From assembly GCA_033064195.1 (NCBI GenBank), contig JARBJD010000068.1:231373-295372 (forward strand): DNA of 64,000 bases. The letters are read 5' to 3'. The DNA comes from Blattamonas nauphoetae. Lineage: Eukaryota > Preaxostyla > Oxymonadida. Positions 33,766-45,251 of this stretch are shown here, piece after piece; position 1 is the stretch's first letter, and each line of letters starts with the position of its first letter. Both the position numbers and the translations under genes were made by a program. Below the pieces are notes generated by a model. That model was not told where the DNA came from, did no database searches, and worked only from the letters and a program-made list of their open reading frames with translations.

Positions 33766-35521
33766 TACTGTGGTCGCTTCGTACTGTGTGAGGAAGAGAA
33801 GTAGACTCACAGAGCGGTAGTTGGACTCGGTTGGCTCATTCAGGTCTGTCCCCCAAAGATTTGTGATGTTGGCCGGGTTAAATAGTTTCGGAGTGATCGA
33901 CCACGACGATGAGACGAGAAGAGATGTAAAAGTGTATCCTTCCTCAAACACCCATTTGCCAAGCCCAGTCGAAGAGCAGGCACAGTTTGAGAACGATTCC
34001 GAGATGATCACACCTGTCGAAAGGACAGATGAGCTGCAGCTGATCCACACCACACAAACACTGCTCCACCAGAACCATCCGACGAGCACATCTTGAACGC
34101 AGCGTCGGCGACGAGATCTTGGTGAACGAGCAGGATGTCACGCTGACTGAACTCGATCTTGACAAGGTTCAGCTGTCCCGATGCAACAGAAATCGATCCA
34201 CCAGTCTTCGCAGACACATATCCTGTTGCGATCCCACCAACTCCTCGCGTGAGTGTCTCGCATGGAACAGTTGACTCCCCACACCGCTCCTCGTCCAGCC
34301 CATTTTCAGAGTCGATCGTCAGTGCTCCATTCGAAGAATGATTGAAATGCACCAGAACAGAGCAGCGCGCTGTGTAGACCGTTGTGTTTTCGGCGAAGGC
34401 AGCTGACAGTCGCTGAGAGCGAGTGAAAGCGATTCCATCGGCTGGCGATGAGGGGAAGAGCGCTGTCGAGATCCGCTGGAGGAAAGTGTTGTTCACAATG
34501 CTTCTGAATTCGACAAACACATCATTGCCAGTCCTTCACATGTGTTTTCTGATCCTTCTGCCACAGTTCCAAATGCAACCGAACCCATCTCGAGATTCAG
34601 AGCGACAGACTCCGCGGTGAGGACGAAGGCAACCCCTCTTCCCGACCCTTTCGATTCACAATTCGTGATCTTGCTCGTTTTGAGTGTGAGTGTCGTTGTG
34701 ATCCCGCTTGTCCAGATCGCTCCTCCATTCTTCGAGTAGGAACAACCCGAGAAGGTTGAATTTGTGACGGTCACTGTGGCTACCTCGCTCACTTGAACAG
34801 CTGTTCCTGGTCCTTTCGAATTCAGATCCACAAACTGGCATTCGTCGATCACACTCGAGTCTTCTGTGTCGATCACGATTCCTCCGCCGCCTTCCTCTCC
34901 CGTGCTAACGCAGTCGGTGAAGTTCGATGTCTTGATGGATGAGCTCACCAAATGATTAACGCGAATTGTTCCACTATCACTTGACTCACACGATGTGAAT
35001 GACGATTTCTCGATCGAGACGCTTTTCATGTCTCGTGCCAGAATGACTGCTCCTTGTTTCGCTTTGCAGTTCACCGCAATCACTTCTGGCAGCGTGACAG
35101 CAACAGTCGGAAAACCTGTTGTCTGATCAGAGACGAGACATCCCCCACCAGCACCACCAGCTGTGCAGTTGTCGAACGTGCAGTTCTCCAACGAGAAAGT
35201 GTACGCAGGTGTGTATTCAGGAGCAGTCGAGGGGTGGAATGTTTGATAGAATCCGCCCCCGTTGTTCCCAGCAGAGCAGTTTTGAAAGATGGTCAGCAAA
35301 ACTTGAGCTGTTGAGATGGATCCAGACGAATCGAATCCACCTCCCGTTGATTCAACACGAACAGTTCGAGAATAATGATGAAGACAAGATGTAGCTCATC
35401 TGAGTCGTGAATCGTAATGCGCCTGTATACATCCCTGCAGTGCATTCCACAAATTCGCAGTTCGACACAGCCGTAGTTGATATCATGTGAATATGCATTG
35501 ACCCAGTTGAACAATTTGATA

Positions 35522-35992
35522 GTGGTCGGATAAACCCGTTAACTCCGATAAACCCGTTAAAACATCCCCCATTTCACATATATCATCTCTTTCACACGAC
35601 TCATCAGTTGTACCTGTAAGAAAACCCTAGTGAGAATTCTGGAAGGAATTGTGACTCTTTCAGAGATTGGATCAAAGACAATGGGTCTATTCAAATGGAT
35701 GAAATGCCAACGACGACACAGCGCAAGTTATCCTGACCATGAAAAGCTCGACTCGCAACACATGATCCCTCTAGTTCTCGGAAATAGATTTGTTCAACTT
35801 CGTTCAAAAAACAACGTTCACTTTTCGCTTTGCATTTCACAATCATTCTTTCATGAAGAACTCTAGTTTTAAAAAAAATGAGGAAATGCATGAATGTGAA
35901 GTGGAAGGAGAATTAAGATGAAGAGGGGAGACTGTTTCGTCCCTTTGGAAGGGTTAACGGGTTTATCCGCTCTAACGGGTTTGTCCGGGTAC
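35522..35992. mobile_element. Small inverted-repeat element (MITE), 471 bp, TA target
   Basis: Inverted ends each carry a doubled CGGATAAACCCGTTA motif (left 35526-35560, right 35950-35990). TA is present at 35520-35521 and 35993-35994. The interior is non-coding. It lies within the beta-helix pseudogene. Confidence 0.7.
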
Positions 35993-36077
35993 TATGATGT
36001 GCACAACGTGAAGTTGGTCTCGGTGACGGTCATCGACGCTCCCAGTTCAGCATACACCGCTCCAGTTGGTCTGTTAA

Positions 36078-36430
36078 GTGGATTGGACACTGTCCAGTGT
36101 TGGACTGGACAGTTGACCTCAATTGGACACTCTTTTTTCATCTCGTTCATTTCACCCGAAAATCATTTCTCCATTCAATTTCACAAAGAATTGATCATAA
36201 TAACACGAGAAAGGGCGAAATGGCTTGAATCAGAGTCCATTCTGCGACATGCGATGATCGGCTTGATCCACCCATGATTGGACACCATTGGACACCATTG
36301 GACAATTCGATGGCAGGTATTTTCTGGGGTCTCCTCAATTAGTGCATCGTGTTTTTTGAGGTTTTGAAGAGTCGGCCAAATTGGACAGTCCAATAGACTG
36401 TCCAGTCCTGGACTGTCCAATCGACACCTA
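36078..36430. mobile_element. Small inverted-repeat element, 353 bp, TTAA target
   Basis: The ends carry inverted TTGGACAGTCCAG-type repeats with internal short palindromes. The tetranucleotide TTAA flanks both sides (36074-36077 and 36431-36434), the target used by piggyBac-type elements. The terminal repeats are imperfect in length. No coding capacity. Confidence 0.6.
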
Positions 36431-36536
36431 TTAAGGGACACAGTTCATTCTCAATTCCGATTGCAGTTTGATTTTACCACTTATCTCTCACTTTTTTGAT
36501 TAATATTAGATCTCCTCTCTTTGTTTGGGCACTGCA

Positions 36537-37606
36537 ATGTCTTCATCTCTGCGTTTTGCTGGCCCTGGATGTGGCCAAACTCACAACGGTTTGAATCGTC
36601 ATTGACAGTGTTTTCTCTCTTTTTTTTCAATGTATTGACACCTCGTGGTTTCGAACTGAGCTCACAACGGTTCTTATCGCTTGTTGACTTCGTCAAGAAA
36701 GGAAAAAAACTAAATCAGAAATCGACAACGCAGGCGTGTTATCTCCTATCGCAGTTCAAGCCTCATATCGGCCCCACATTCCCAGCAGACAAGATTCTCT
36801 TCGAACTTGTTCCTAAGCCCGATCACTCCTGTTCTGGTTTCACCGAATCGATAATCACGCTCCTCAAATCATCCAACGATGAACTAGTCAACTCAACACT
36901 CTCAGTTCTGAATGCGGTTGTGTTTAACTCACCTCCGGCAAACCGCTTCGATATTATCGAATCGGGATTCTTTCATCTCATCCCGAGGACGTTCTTCGAA
37001 CATGAGCTGCATCTCTTGCCCGAACCCAGACTATATTTGATGAATATTGTGACTATGTGCCTTTCCAGTTTGTCACATTCTTCAACTCGAGAAATCATCC
37101 AACACCGAGATGTATCATTGACCACATTCCAGCAGATCTTCACTGACAAGTTTTTCCATCCCATTGAACCCTTTCTGGAGAATCTCTTCAAGAGGAGACG
37201 TCGAATCACAGATTCCGTTGCTTTTCACGATTTCTTCGTCCTTTTTGGTAAGGTTCTCGAATTCTCGCCCTTTCTGGAAGAGATGACACGGTTTGTGTGG
37301 TCTTCTCCGTTTTCTCTGGCCGTAACAGACATTCTGGTCTTCTTTGAATCTCACCGCGTGACAAAACAGCTTCTTCAATACATTGTGGGAGACATCCGTG
37401 CTTGGCAGAATGAACGCCAAGTTGTTCGGATGCGAGGACAGCTGATTCTGACCAAACTTCGAGAGGAGGGCCTCATGGACGAGATCGAGCTACAATTTCG
37501 ATGCCGTGGTTACGACAACGATGCATTCCGTGATGTCTTCGTGGGTGCCCAGCTGATTCACATTTTGGGTGGGAATGCTCCATTTTGGGCCGAAAGATTG
37601 AACTGA
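36537..37606 (+). CDS. ARM-like protein with GGNAPFW C-terminus
   Basis: From about 36670 the frame is open for some 310 residues (LSLVDFVKKGKKLNQKST to GGNAPFWAERLN, TGA at 37604). It is helical and Leu-rich, with repeating segments such as SFTESIITLLKSSNDELVNS and TLSVLNAVVF that suit ARM repeats. The C-terminus has LREEGLMDEIELQF, sharing the EEG-x-D pattern of the other ARM-like genes here. The start is uncertain: ATG 36537 opens MSSSLRFAGPGCG in another frame and would need an intron beginning gtttgaatcg. Without an intron, ATG near 36572 would start the long frame. The sequence CTCACAACGG occurs on both sides of the possible intron. Function unknown. Confidence 0.6.
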
Positions 37607-37607
37607 A

Positions 37608-37962
37608 CAGGGTGGCCCAGAAGTAGTCTAACCCTATGGGTCGATCACTTCTCGTCGAACAAATTCCGTTGACACCAATCGTCTTTCTCCTCACTACAAT
37701 GCTTCTTAATTTCACTTCTTTTCTTTTCACCACTGTTTCGTTGATCAACAATCCTTGTCCGCTCAAGAAAGGAGTGTTCAAAAAACGGAGTCAGTCCCGT
37801 TTCATGAGATCCATCGAGACTACAGTCGAGGAAGCACTTGTGAAATGAAAAGAAGGGAAATTTTGAAGCATAGGAAAGAAGAGAAAGACGATTGGGGTCA
37901 ATTGCGCAAGATCGAAGAAAAGTGATCGACCCATACGGTTAGACTACTTCTGGGCCACCCTG
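37608..37962. mobile_element. MITE, 355 bp, CAGGGTGGCCC termini
   Basis: Inverted ends start CAGGGTGGCCCAGAAGTAGT and continue to the GGTCGATCAC region, about 42 bp each. It begins two bases after the stop codon of the preceding ARM-like gene, so it forms that gene's 3' untranslated region. No clear target duplication is visible beyond AA. The termini resemble Tc1/mariner ends. The interior has one 70-codon frame I do not regard as a gene. Confidence 0.75.
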
Positions 37963-38111
37963 AATGCTCTTAAAGCGTTCGCTTGAAGAATGCCATCGAC
38001 CAGTTGAATGGAGGAGACCCTTTCACGAGTATTGCTAATGGTTAGTGGAATTTACTCTTAATTTTGTTGTCCACTGGCTCCTTTATTTTGTTTGATGAAG
38101 TTTGATGAATT

Positions 38112-38579
38112 ATGAATCAACCAATTGTGAAGCCAAAATGCTCCCAGAGATTTCTGTCCATCATCTCAGGACAGTTTGTCAATCCAGTCTCCACGCGTGC
38201 ACGTATTCAGAAGATGCATGTTTGGAAGAAGCCAGTTCGAACGGAGAGGGACGATTCAGTTCTAACGGTGAGGGACGACTTGGAATTCAGAATGTTGATC
38301 GCTGCCTCACCGCCCTCGTTTCCAGCAGCGACTGTCATGTCTTTGAATGTGCGGAGGGTGAAGGAGACTGCGGTGACATCGGAAGATTCAGGATGGTATT
38401 CTCATTTGAAACCTGAACCCAAACCCATCTTTGTCGTTTCCAAGTCAGCGTTTCGTTGGCGGATGCACGACGAGAAGGTGTTCAGACACACCAAAGTCCC
38501 TTCCAAGTTCGGCGACATCATTCCTGTCCCGCTGTCGTGGTTCGAGCTGCGTGACACGGAACATCCAACCACTCGTTGA
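38112..38579 (+). CDS. Unrecognised ORF of 155 residues
   Basis: A plus-strand frame of 155 codons (MNQPIVKPKCSQRF to LRDTEHPTTR) with mixed charge and no low complexity. I recognise no family. No intron signals or paralog in the window support it. It could be the remnant of a larger gene, since codons after SLNVRRVKETAVTSEDSGWY look more protein-like than the first third. Confidence 0.3.
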   Translation: MNQPIVKPKCSQRFLSIISGQFVNPVSTRARIQKMHVWKKPVRTERDDSVLTVRDDLEFRMLIAASPPSFPAATVMSLNVRRVKETAVTSEDSGWYSHLKPEPKPIFVVSKSAFRWRMHDEKVFRHTKVPSKFGDIIPVPLSWFELRDTEHPTTR

Positions 38580-38724
38580 GCTATTTCACTCTCAAACATC
38601 TGTTTGCCTGGAGAGAAATGAAACGACGATGTCACGTTGAGAAGAGTGCTTTCCACCTATCTTGTCTCCGCTCGAATTGCACAACCAGATGTGTCGATTC
38701 ATGCAAGAGACCAGTTTCTCTTGA

Positions 38725-40906
38725 TCAGATCTCGTCTGCATTGAATGCCATCTCGGTTCTGAATACTCTCATCAAACGGTGCAGTTGCTGAGTCATGTCC
38801 GCCTCAATCCCCACCACTCGCAGTTCGAAGGCGTCATCCCACCCTTCTTCTCTCAAAAATACTTCTCGTCTCTTCTGCCGCTCTCGTTTGACTTCATTCC
38901 ATTCTTGTGTTCTTCCCAACATGTTCTGGAAGACAAGTTCAAAATGCTCCTCGTTCTCCATCTCGACCATCGTTCGCACTTCCCACTTCACAAGTTCTGA
39001 CACAATGTCAGAGTTGTGTTCGTCTGATTGAAGTTCCACGACGATAAAGTGATGGTGGATCCAGCAGAGATGGTACTCGAGTTCAGATTTGTGTTCTTCA
39101 TCCTGAATCAGTTTGTCCGAATTGTTGAACAGGAATGTGAGGAATTGTTTTGCTGGTTCGAACACAGAAACACGAATGAGACGATATTGTTCGAAGTGAG
39201 CTTCCAGATCGTCTCCAATCGGACAGAACATGCAGGCGATGAAGATGGTGAGTTCGAGAAGAGTATTGGACTCAGAGAGAGGAAGAGAGACAAAATCGAT
39301 GATTTCATACATCCTCCCAACAAGGTTCACTGTCATGAATCTTTCTCTCATCGACGGATAGTCGACAACGATGGTTGTGAGGGCCATCAACGTGTTTCTT
39401 CTGATGTCTTTGTGGTTGAGTTTGAGAGAGTTGAGAATGAGGTCAGGGAAGGATGGATCGTCGAGGAGGATTGTTTGGAAAGAATTCTTGTGGAGATCTG
39501 TGATTGCGGAGGTCAAATCTTTGAAGAAACACCACGAATTGTTCACAAAGAGTTCACATTGATTTCGAAGTATATGCAGAGAATCAGTCATTTGTTTGTG
39601 AACTCCAGGAATTAATGGAATGGTTGGGGAAGAGTTGGAGGCAAGAGATGCGATGAGATTGTCGATGTTCGACATGTTGGTGAGAATCGTATGGAGGGAC
39701 TCTTTCACAAAGAGAAACAAATCTCGGATGATCTCAGAATCAACCTGAAATAACGAGAAATGAAGAAAAGAGTAAAAACACACTTCGATTCGTGGAGAGG
39801 CATTCAAAAGAAAAGTTGGGAGGAATAACGAACCTCTACAGAAGTCAAGTGAATGTGTGATGATGTAAGGGTCATCTTTTGTAAACTCGAGGTATTTCGG
39901 GAGGTGTGAAGGATTGGTTGGGAGATTAGCTTGGAATTCGGAGAAAACGATTCGGAGTTTCTTTTGAACAGCAGCCAGGAACGATAGACCAGAATATTGT
40001 TGGTATGGGGAAGATCTTGGGAAGATGCGTGAGGGAAGACGAGTGAGAGCAGATGGATCCCGTTCAACAATAGGAAAAAGAGCTTCGAGAGACCAAGCGG
40101 CGATTCCGAGATGAGGGATGAGAGAAATCCGGGCTAAAGTGGTCACAACAGCATATGGCGGCGATGAATCCATGATAGTTTTGAATGTTGAAATGATAAT
40201 GTCTTTGTTTTGGAGAAAAAGCGAATCGACAATTTCGGGTTCAAAGAAGAGTGATTCCATGCAAGAACAACACTGACAACAAATGAGGAAGAAGAAAGAA
40301 ACCAACACACTGATTCCAATGCAGGACACTTCAAACAATTTCCAAAGTTGGTGATGACAAATGAAGGGATTTCAGAGGAAATCGACGATCGAATGAACGA
40401 TGGTGCTTTTGAATCTGAAAGAAAGGAAATGAAAAATCATCATCACAACGAAGAAAAATACAAACACAGAATCTCAATCAATTTCATCAGTTCAGCCTGA
40501 AAGTGAGTATGAACAAATGAGAAAAGAAAAGACCAGAAGTTCTGATGGATGTGTTCCACGACACAATGGAGACAGATATTGACACCAATCATCAAAAGAG
40601 TCATCTGACCCACTTTCTGAAACACATCCAAAACATGTCGAGAGAAATCGATGAAGAGAACACAATCGCACACCAGAGGCCACTTTCTGCAACTCTCGGA
40701 GTGTTTCAACAACAATCTCTTCGTCATCACACTGAAGTACTTGCAGAAGAGAGGATATGCTTGACTGAAGAGTCGAATGGAAGCAATGATGAAAAGAGAA
40801 AGAGAACTGTATTCCATCCAGGTGAATTAATCGGATGTGTTCCGGACTGTTCCCCAGTTAATTCGGAGGGTGGGACAGTTTTTCTTCGAGTGACCTTCAG
40901 TTTCAT
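38725..40906 (-). CDS. ARM-like paralog 3, seven exons, apparently intact
   Basis: The start ATG is 40906-40904 (MKLKVTRRKTVPPSELTGEQ). Intron positions match paralog 2: after SPGWNT, after QKVAS (57 nt), 37 nt before AELMKLIEIL, the intron ending ctttctttcag before SKAPSF-type sequence, 38 nt before CCSCMESLFFEPE, and 39 nt before VDSEIIRDLF. The 39-nt intron is a multiple of three, so it reads through as coding if ignored. After splicing the frame avoids a TGA that appears in the unspliced reading of the exon with SSEIPSFVITNFGN. The C-terminus is FLREEGWDDAFELRVVGIEA and AFNADEI. The start lies only 73 bp from that of the plus-strand gene at 40980. Function unknown. Confidence 0.75.
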
Positions 40907-40979
40907 CTCAGAGTGAATGCTAGAGAGAGATAAAAGGGTCAGATCGTGATCGTCATCGAGGATTGATTATTCGATCTGA
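40907..40979. promoter_or_regulatory. 73-bp divergent intergenic region
   Basis: Only 73 bp separate two divergent start codons, so a shared bidirectional promoter is likely. AT-rich with GATCG repeats; no known motif assigned. Inference from layout. Confidence 0.4.
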
Positions 40980-43900
40980 ATGGAAAGCACCTCACTTCCA
41001 ACGCTTCTTCTTTCCCTTCACAACAAGATTCAATCGTTTTCTTTCATTGAATCATCGCCTTGTGTCCTGAATCCATTCTGTCCCCAATTATCCCAGAATG
41101 GACTACTTACTCACCGTAAAGTTACAAAATTGAACCTTTCCGACAATCGGAATGTATTTTGGAAGAGTTTCTGCAGTGCAGACGCACACAATCTGTTCGC
41201 CTCGATCTCTCAACAGATTGATCTACTCCCTCTTGACCGAAGACAAGATACTGTGCTTTTTCTCCTCCACAGTCTGAACAGATTATATCACATAGCCCGA
41301 GTTTTGGGAGACATTGAACGAAACGATTTAAATCTTGGGACAGACTGTTCAGTTACTGAAATGGACAGCTCCTGATTCACAACACGATTATTTCAGTATT
41401 ATTGAGGCTCCTCGTCATCACTCGAGTAATCAATATGATGCAATGACCATTCCGGGGATTTCTATGCTTGATATGGACCACAAATCGGATCACAACATCG
41501 TCGAAACGGAGCTTCTGAATTTCTCTCAATCTTCTGATGTTGTCACCATCGATCCTTTCCAACCAAGCAGATTCCCAGCAGACCCCGAAATTCGAATTAA
41601 GTCGCTGTCACACGAAGCCAATGAATCAGAATCTGAGATGACAAAATCAGGCGAACAATCCACCCTCAGCCACGTCCAATCCTCTGACAACCCGAAAATT
41701 CGAACATTTACCATTCCGGGGACGATTCTCCAGGAAATTCTTGAAACATTATTTGGATCTACGCTTCCAATTGTCCTCGTCGATTCGATGGTCTTTCTGC
41801 TCTCGTCTTGGCAGATGGAACACCCATCCAAACCCCACTCAGCACCACAACATCCATCATATATCACCGATCTTCTTTCAACTCTTCTTTTCCTGTCGAA
41901 AGGGTTCTCAAAGAGCGTGAAGTATTTTGTTGAAGACAGCCACGTTTTGGACCTCCTCCGACTTCTCCTTCGCCTCTTCCCAATATCCACCGACCGCCCT
42001 CCCTCCAGTTCAACGCCACCCACAACTAGTCCATCGAAATTGATTGCAGAATTGGTGTTTGTGTTCGCTCTGAACTTTTCGACGTCGGATCATCTGCCTC
42101 CCAACACCACTCCTTACTACAACCATTATCTGACGCTTTTCGACTCACAGAGAGCCTTTGTGCCCTCGCCGCTGTTTTCGGATGTGCACTTGTCTTCAGA
42201 ACAATCCTCCAAATGTCGTCGCTTCTGCGAGTCTCTCGAAAATGAGCTGGACACCATGTCGCTCGCTCTTCGTCATCCATCGACGGATCAGATTTGAAAA
42301 CAGGAACTGGCACGCGTTGGATTGCCGCTGTTTCTGTCGCTTGGTCTTCTCTCTCCTTCTCCCTCGCCGAAAGTGGTGTCGTTGTTGGAAGAACTGGTTC
42401 TGCCGTTTCTGTCCACTTTTCGATCGACTGTGTCGTTCTTCAACTCCTCACTCGCTCTCATCTCCCCCAACATGCAATCACTGGTCTTCCCCGCTCTGCA
42501 TTCACTCAGTCGTCTTCACCACGCCTCACACTCGCCTGTTTGGGAGAATTGCTGCCTGACACCGATGCTTGGCGTTGTTCATGGAGTTCTGGTGACACCT
42601 TCTGAAACACTGACGCAGATGGACTTTCTGCTATTCTGGTCGGAACTGCAGACAGCGCTGAGCAGTTTCACTTCGTCGATCGAACAAGACTCGTCGCTTC
42701 GTGTTTCGTCATCTCTTTCGGAATCAGCGGAAGAGAGAGTTGTGGAGGGAGGACTTCGAGTGATTTCAGATTTGGTTCTGTTCCTGTTCTTGTTGGCGTT
42801 GGATGGAGACAAGAAATCGAATCTGTCCAACCTTCTGCACAACCCCTCGATTGGCTCTGAGTTCATTTTGTTGGCGAATCAGCTGTTGTCTTTGCTGCGC
42901 ACTTTCTTCGAATTTGATCAATCTGTCAGAACCGCTCGCCCATCAGCCAATTCATCGTCAGAAAGTGAAAACCAAACACCCTCTCCTTCGATTCGTCGAT
43001 TGGATTGGGACAGATTGTTCTCAACGAATGTTCATCTTTCGGAACCAGGAAAGACGATCGCTCGGATTGTGTTTGGATCGCTTCTTCAAACACTCTTCTG
43101 GTTTATCCACATCTATTCATCCAAGCTGAACGATCTGATTCAGTCGCTTCTTCTGACGTTGTCATCGTTCATTCAACACCCGATTGCGATCCTTGTTCCC
43201 ACCTTCGGACCTGAACATGAACCCAGCCATCTCGGCCCGAAGATCCGCCACTTCCTTCTGTCGCCGTGGCTAGAAACAGGGTGGAGTGGAGATGGATCAG
43301 AAACGAGAAAGGGACTGGCGTTTCCGCTGAGTCTGAGTGTGGAAATGTCGACGACTGCGATTGTCTCAATTCTGATCAATAAAACCTATCGACAATCGGC
43401 CGAACCAACCATTCTCGACTCTGTGCTGCCTTTGCTGATTTCACAGCTGGACACAACTCTCACTTCACCTCTCACGCTGTCATTCGGTGGAGTGGCGACG
43501 ACTCCTCTTTCGGTGGATCTGTTTGTCGAGCGAGGAACAGCAATAATTGTGGAACGTCTGTTGTCATCGTCGATGGATGTGCGTTGGCAGATGTGGCTTC
43601 GGGAAAACGGGGGAGTGCGACTTTGCGATGCTGGCGTTGTTGGGTTTCACTCTCTTGTGATCCATCTCCACACGAAACCCCACCAAACTCAGCTGGCAGA
43701 GAGTCTGGATTGGATAGTGGTGTTGGGAGAAGTGGTGGACGATTTGGTTTGTGGAAAGGAAGTTGGAGAACGGGAACTGAACGCGATCGCCAAATCGAAG
43801 TTCCCATTCCAGCTCAGCCCACTCTTCCCCATCACTCCCGTCCACCGTTCCCAACCTCAACCACTCTGTCTGAAGTCACTCTGTTCGTTTCTGAGAAAAC

Positions 43901-45251
43901 TCGACGATTTTTGCAAAGTGTACCCTCCTTCCAAAACCCGTCACTTTCCAAAACCCGTCACACATTTGACGAGTCATCTTTTTGTTGTTTCCACCTCTCA
44001 TTTTCATCTCAATATTGTTTTTATTCAACTTTTTTTTGAAATGAAATCAATTGAAAACAAATTGAGAAAAAAGTCGGGATAGTAATACCTCCTTGTTCTG
44101 GTCAAGGTGATCAACCCTGAATTTTGTTGAGGGTGATCCTTCTCGACCAGTCATCGTACAGACCTCTCGTTTTCACTAAATCGAATGTTTTGGTGGAATT
44201 GAAGCTTTTCTGCCATTTTCATTCTTTTCTGAACAACTCTTAATTCTCAACTTTTTCCAAAAACTCGTGTTTTCGACAGTTTTCACACAAATTTGGCATC
44301 TATCTTAACTTTTTTGAAGAAATTATCATTTGACCAAGAGGATGATGCTCTCCGAATGATTTTTACAAAAATTTGTGACAAGTGAAGAAGTTGTAGTGAC
44401 TGAAAGGTTGCATTTTTGATCGTTGGGCGCAAAATGATGAAAGGACGGAAATGTCTGTTGCTTAAAAAAGAATGAAAATGGCAGAAAAGCTTCAATTCCA
44501 CCAAAACATTCGATTTAGTGAAAACGAGAGGTCTGTACGATGACTGGTCGAGAAGGATCACCCTCAACAAAATTCAGGGTTGATCACCTTGACCAGAACA
44601 AGGAGGTATTACTATCCCGACTTTTTTCTCAATTTGTTTTCAATTGATTTCATTTCAAAAAAAAGTTGAATAAAAACAATATTGAGATGAAAATGAGAGG
44701 TGGAAACAACAAAAAGATGACTCGTCAAATGTGTGACGGGTTTTGGAAAGTGACGGGTTTTGGAAGGAGGGTATGCTCAGACATGCCATTCACTGTTCAC
44801 TGAAGAGGTTTTGTCCTCGCTGTCACACATTCTGTGCTCGCTGTTTGACAAGTTCGACGAGGAGTGGAGAACGATCGAGCTGATTCCTCTTTCTGTGGGG
44901 ACCGCAATGCACTTCGCGATTGGAGGAGCGAATTCAGAAGAAAAGACGAAACTCACACGAAGGATTGTTTCGACTGGGTTGTTTGAAATCCTTGTGAGAT
45001 ATATCAAGAAAATTTGGTCGTCACATAAATCAACCGAGAATCAGCATTATGGATTCAATACAAGCTCAAACTGGGCGCGAGAACTGATTGGAGTTGTGGA
45101 AGAATGTGGATGGATGGAAGAGGACGACGAGAGAGTGAGAGCAGGTCTTCTTGACGTTCGAGAGGTTGAGAAGAATCGCCGAGGAGGATTGAGGATGGAG
45201 GGACAAGTGTTGGTTGGGGAGAGGAGTTTTGCGTTGTGGGGAGAGAACTGA
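40980..45251 (+). pseudogene. ARM-like gene with in-frame TGA, frameshift and a foldback insertion
   Basis: The start is ATG 40980 (MESTSLPTLLLSLHNKIQSF). Helical Leu-rich coding runs to 43920, then continues after the element at 43923-44771 to TGA 45249-45251 (VGERSFALWGEN). Removing the element plus one TA joins FCKVYAQTCHSL in frame. Two other breaks are visible. Near 41340 the frame shifts by one base in a GGG run (LNLG to QTVQLLKW). At 42295-42297 a TGA interrupts a continuous frame (STDQI, stop, KQELARVGLPLFLSLG). Segments such as LLSLLRTFFEFDQSV resemble ARM repeats. I regard it as a degrading gene, though a recoding event at the TGA cannot be excluded. Confidence 0.7.
43923..44771. 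mobile_element. Long-TIR (foldback) element, 849 bp, TA target
   Basis: Arms of about 310 bp (43923-44235 and 44460-44771) are near-perfect inverted repeats, starting CCCTCCTTCCAAAACCCGTC with a second AAACCCGTCA just inside. TA is duplicated at 43921-43922 and 44772-44773. The central 220 bp is non-coding. It sits in the coding exon of the ARM-like gene, and removal restores the frame. Confidence 0.85.

Larger units (their letters stand above)
32122..36077 (-). pseudogene. Beta-helix surface-protein gene, broken by insertions and frameshifts
   Basis: Minus-strand coding from about 36.08 kb (TGAVYAELGASMTVTETNFT) down to the stop at 32122 (QQQMWELDAN). The repeats are the strand-turn type of parallel beta-helices: SSFTSCESSDSGTIRV, SNFTDCVSTGEEGG, STFSGCSYSKNGGAI, SLENCTFDNCTAGGAGG. 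A domain with LDEERCGESTVPCETL precedes the C-terminal helix repeats. Frame breaks lie near 35360, 34525 and 34060. A TA-target element (32775-33765) separates YEATTV from EMGSSGRDLAGC, and removal restores the frame. A further insertion at 35522-35992 lies in the N-terminal part, and another at 36078 marks its upstream limit. The product would have been a surface protein like that at 1-2844. Confidence 0.75.

Noticed and set aside
40492-40692. Apparent frameshift in ARM-like paralog 3 near QKVASGV
   Set aside because: A 57-nt intron starting gtgtgcg after QKVAS and ending tgtttcag explains the frame change in both paralogs.
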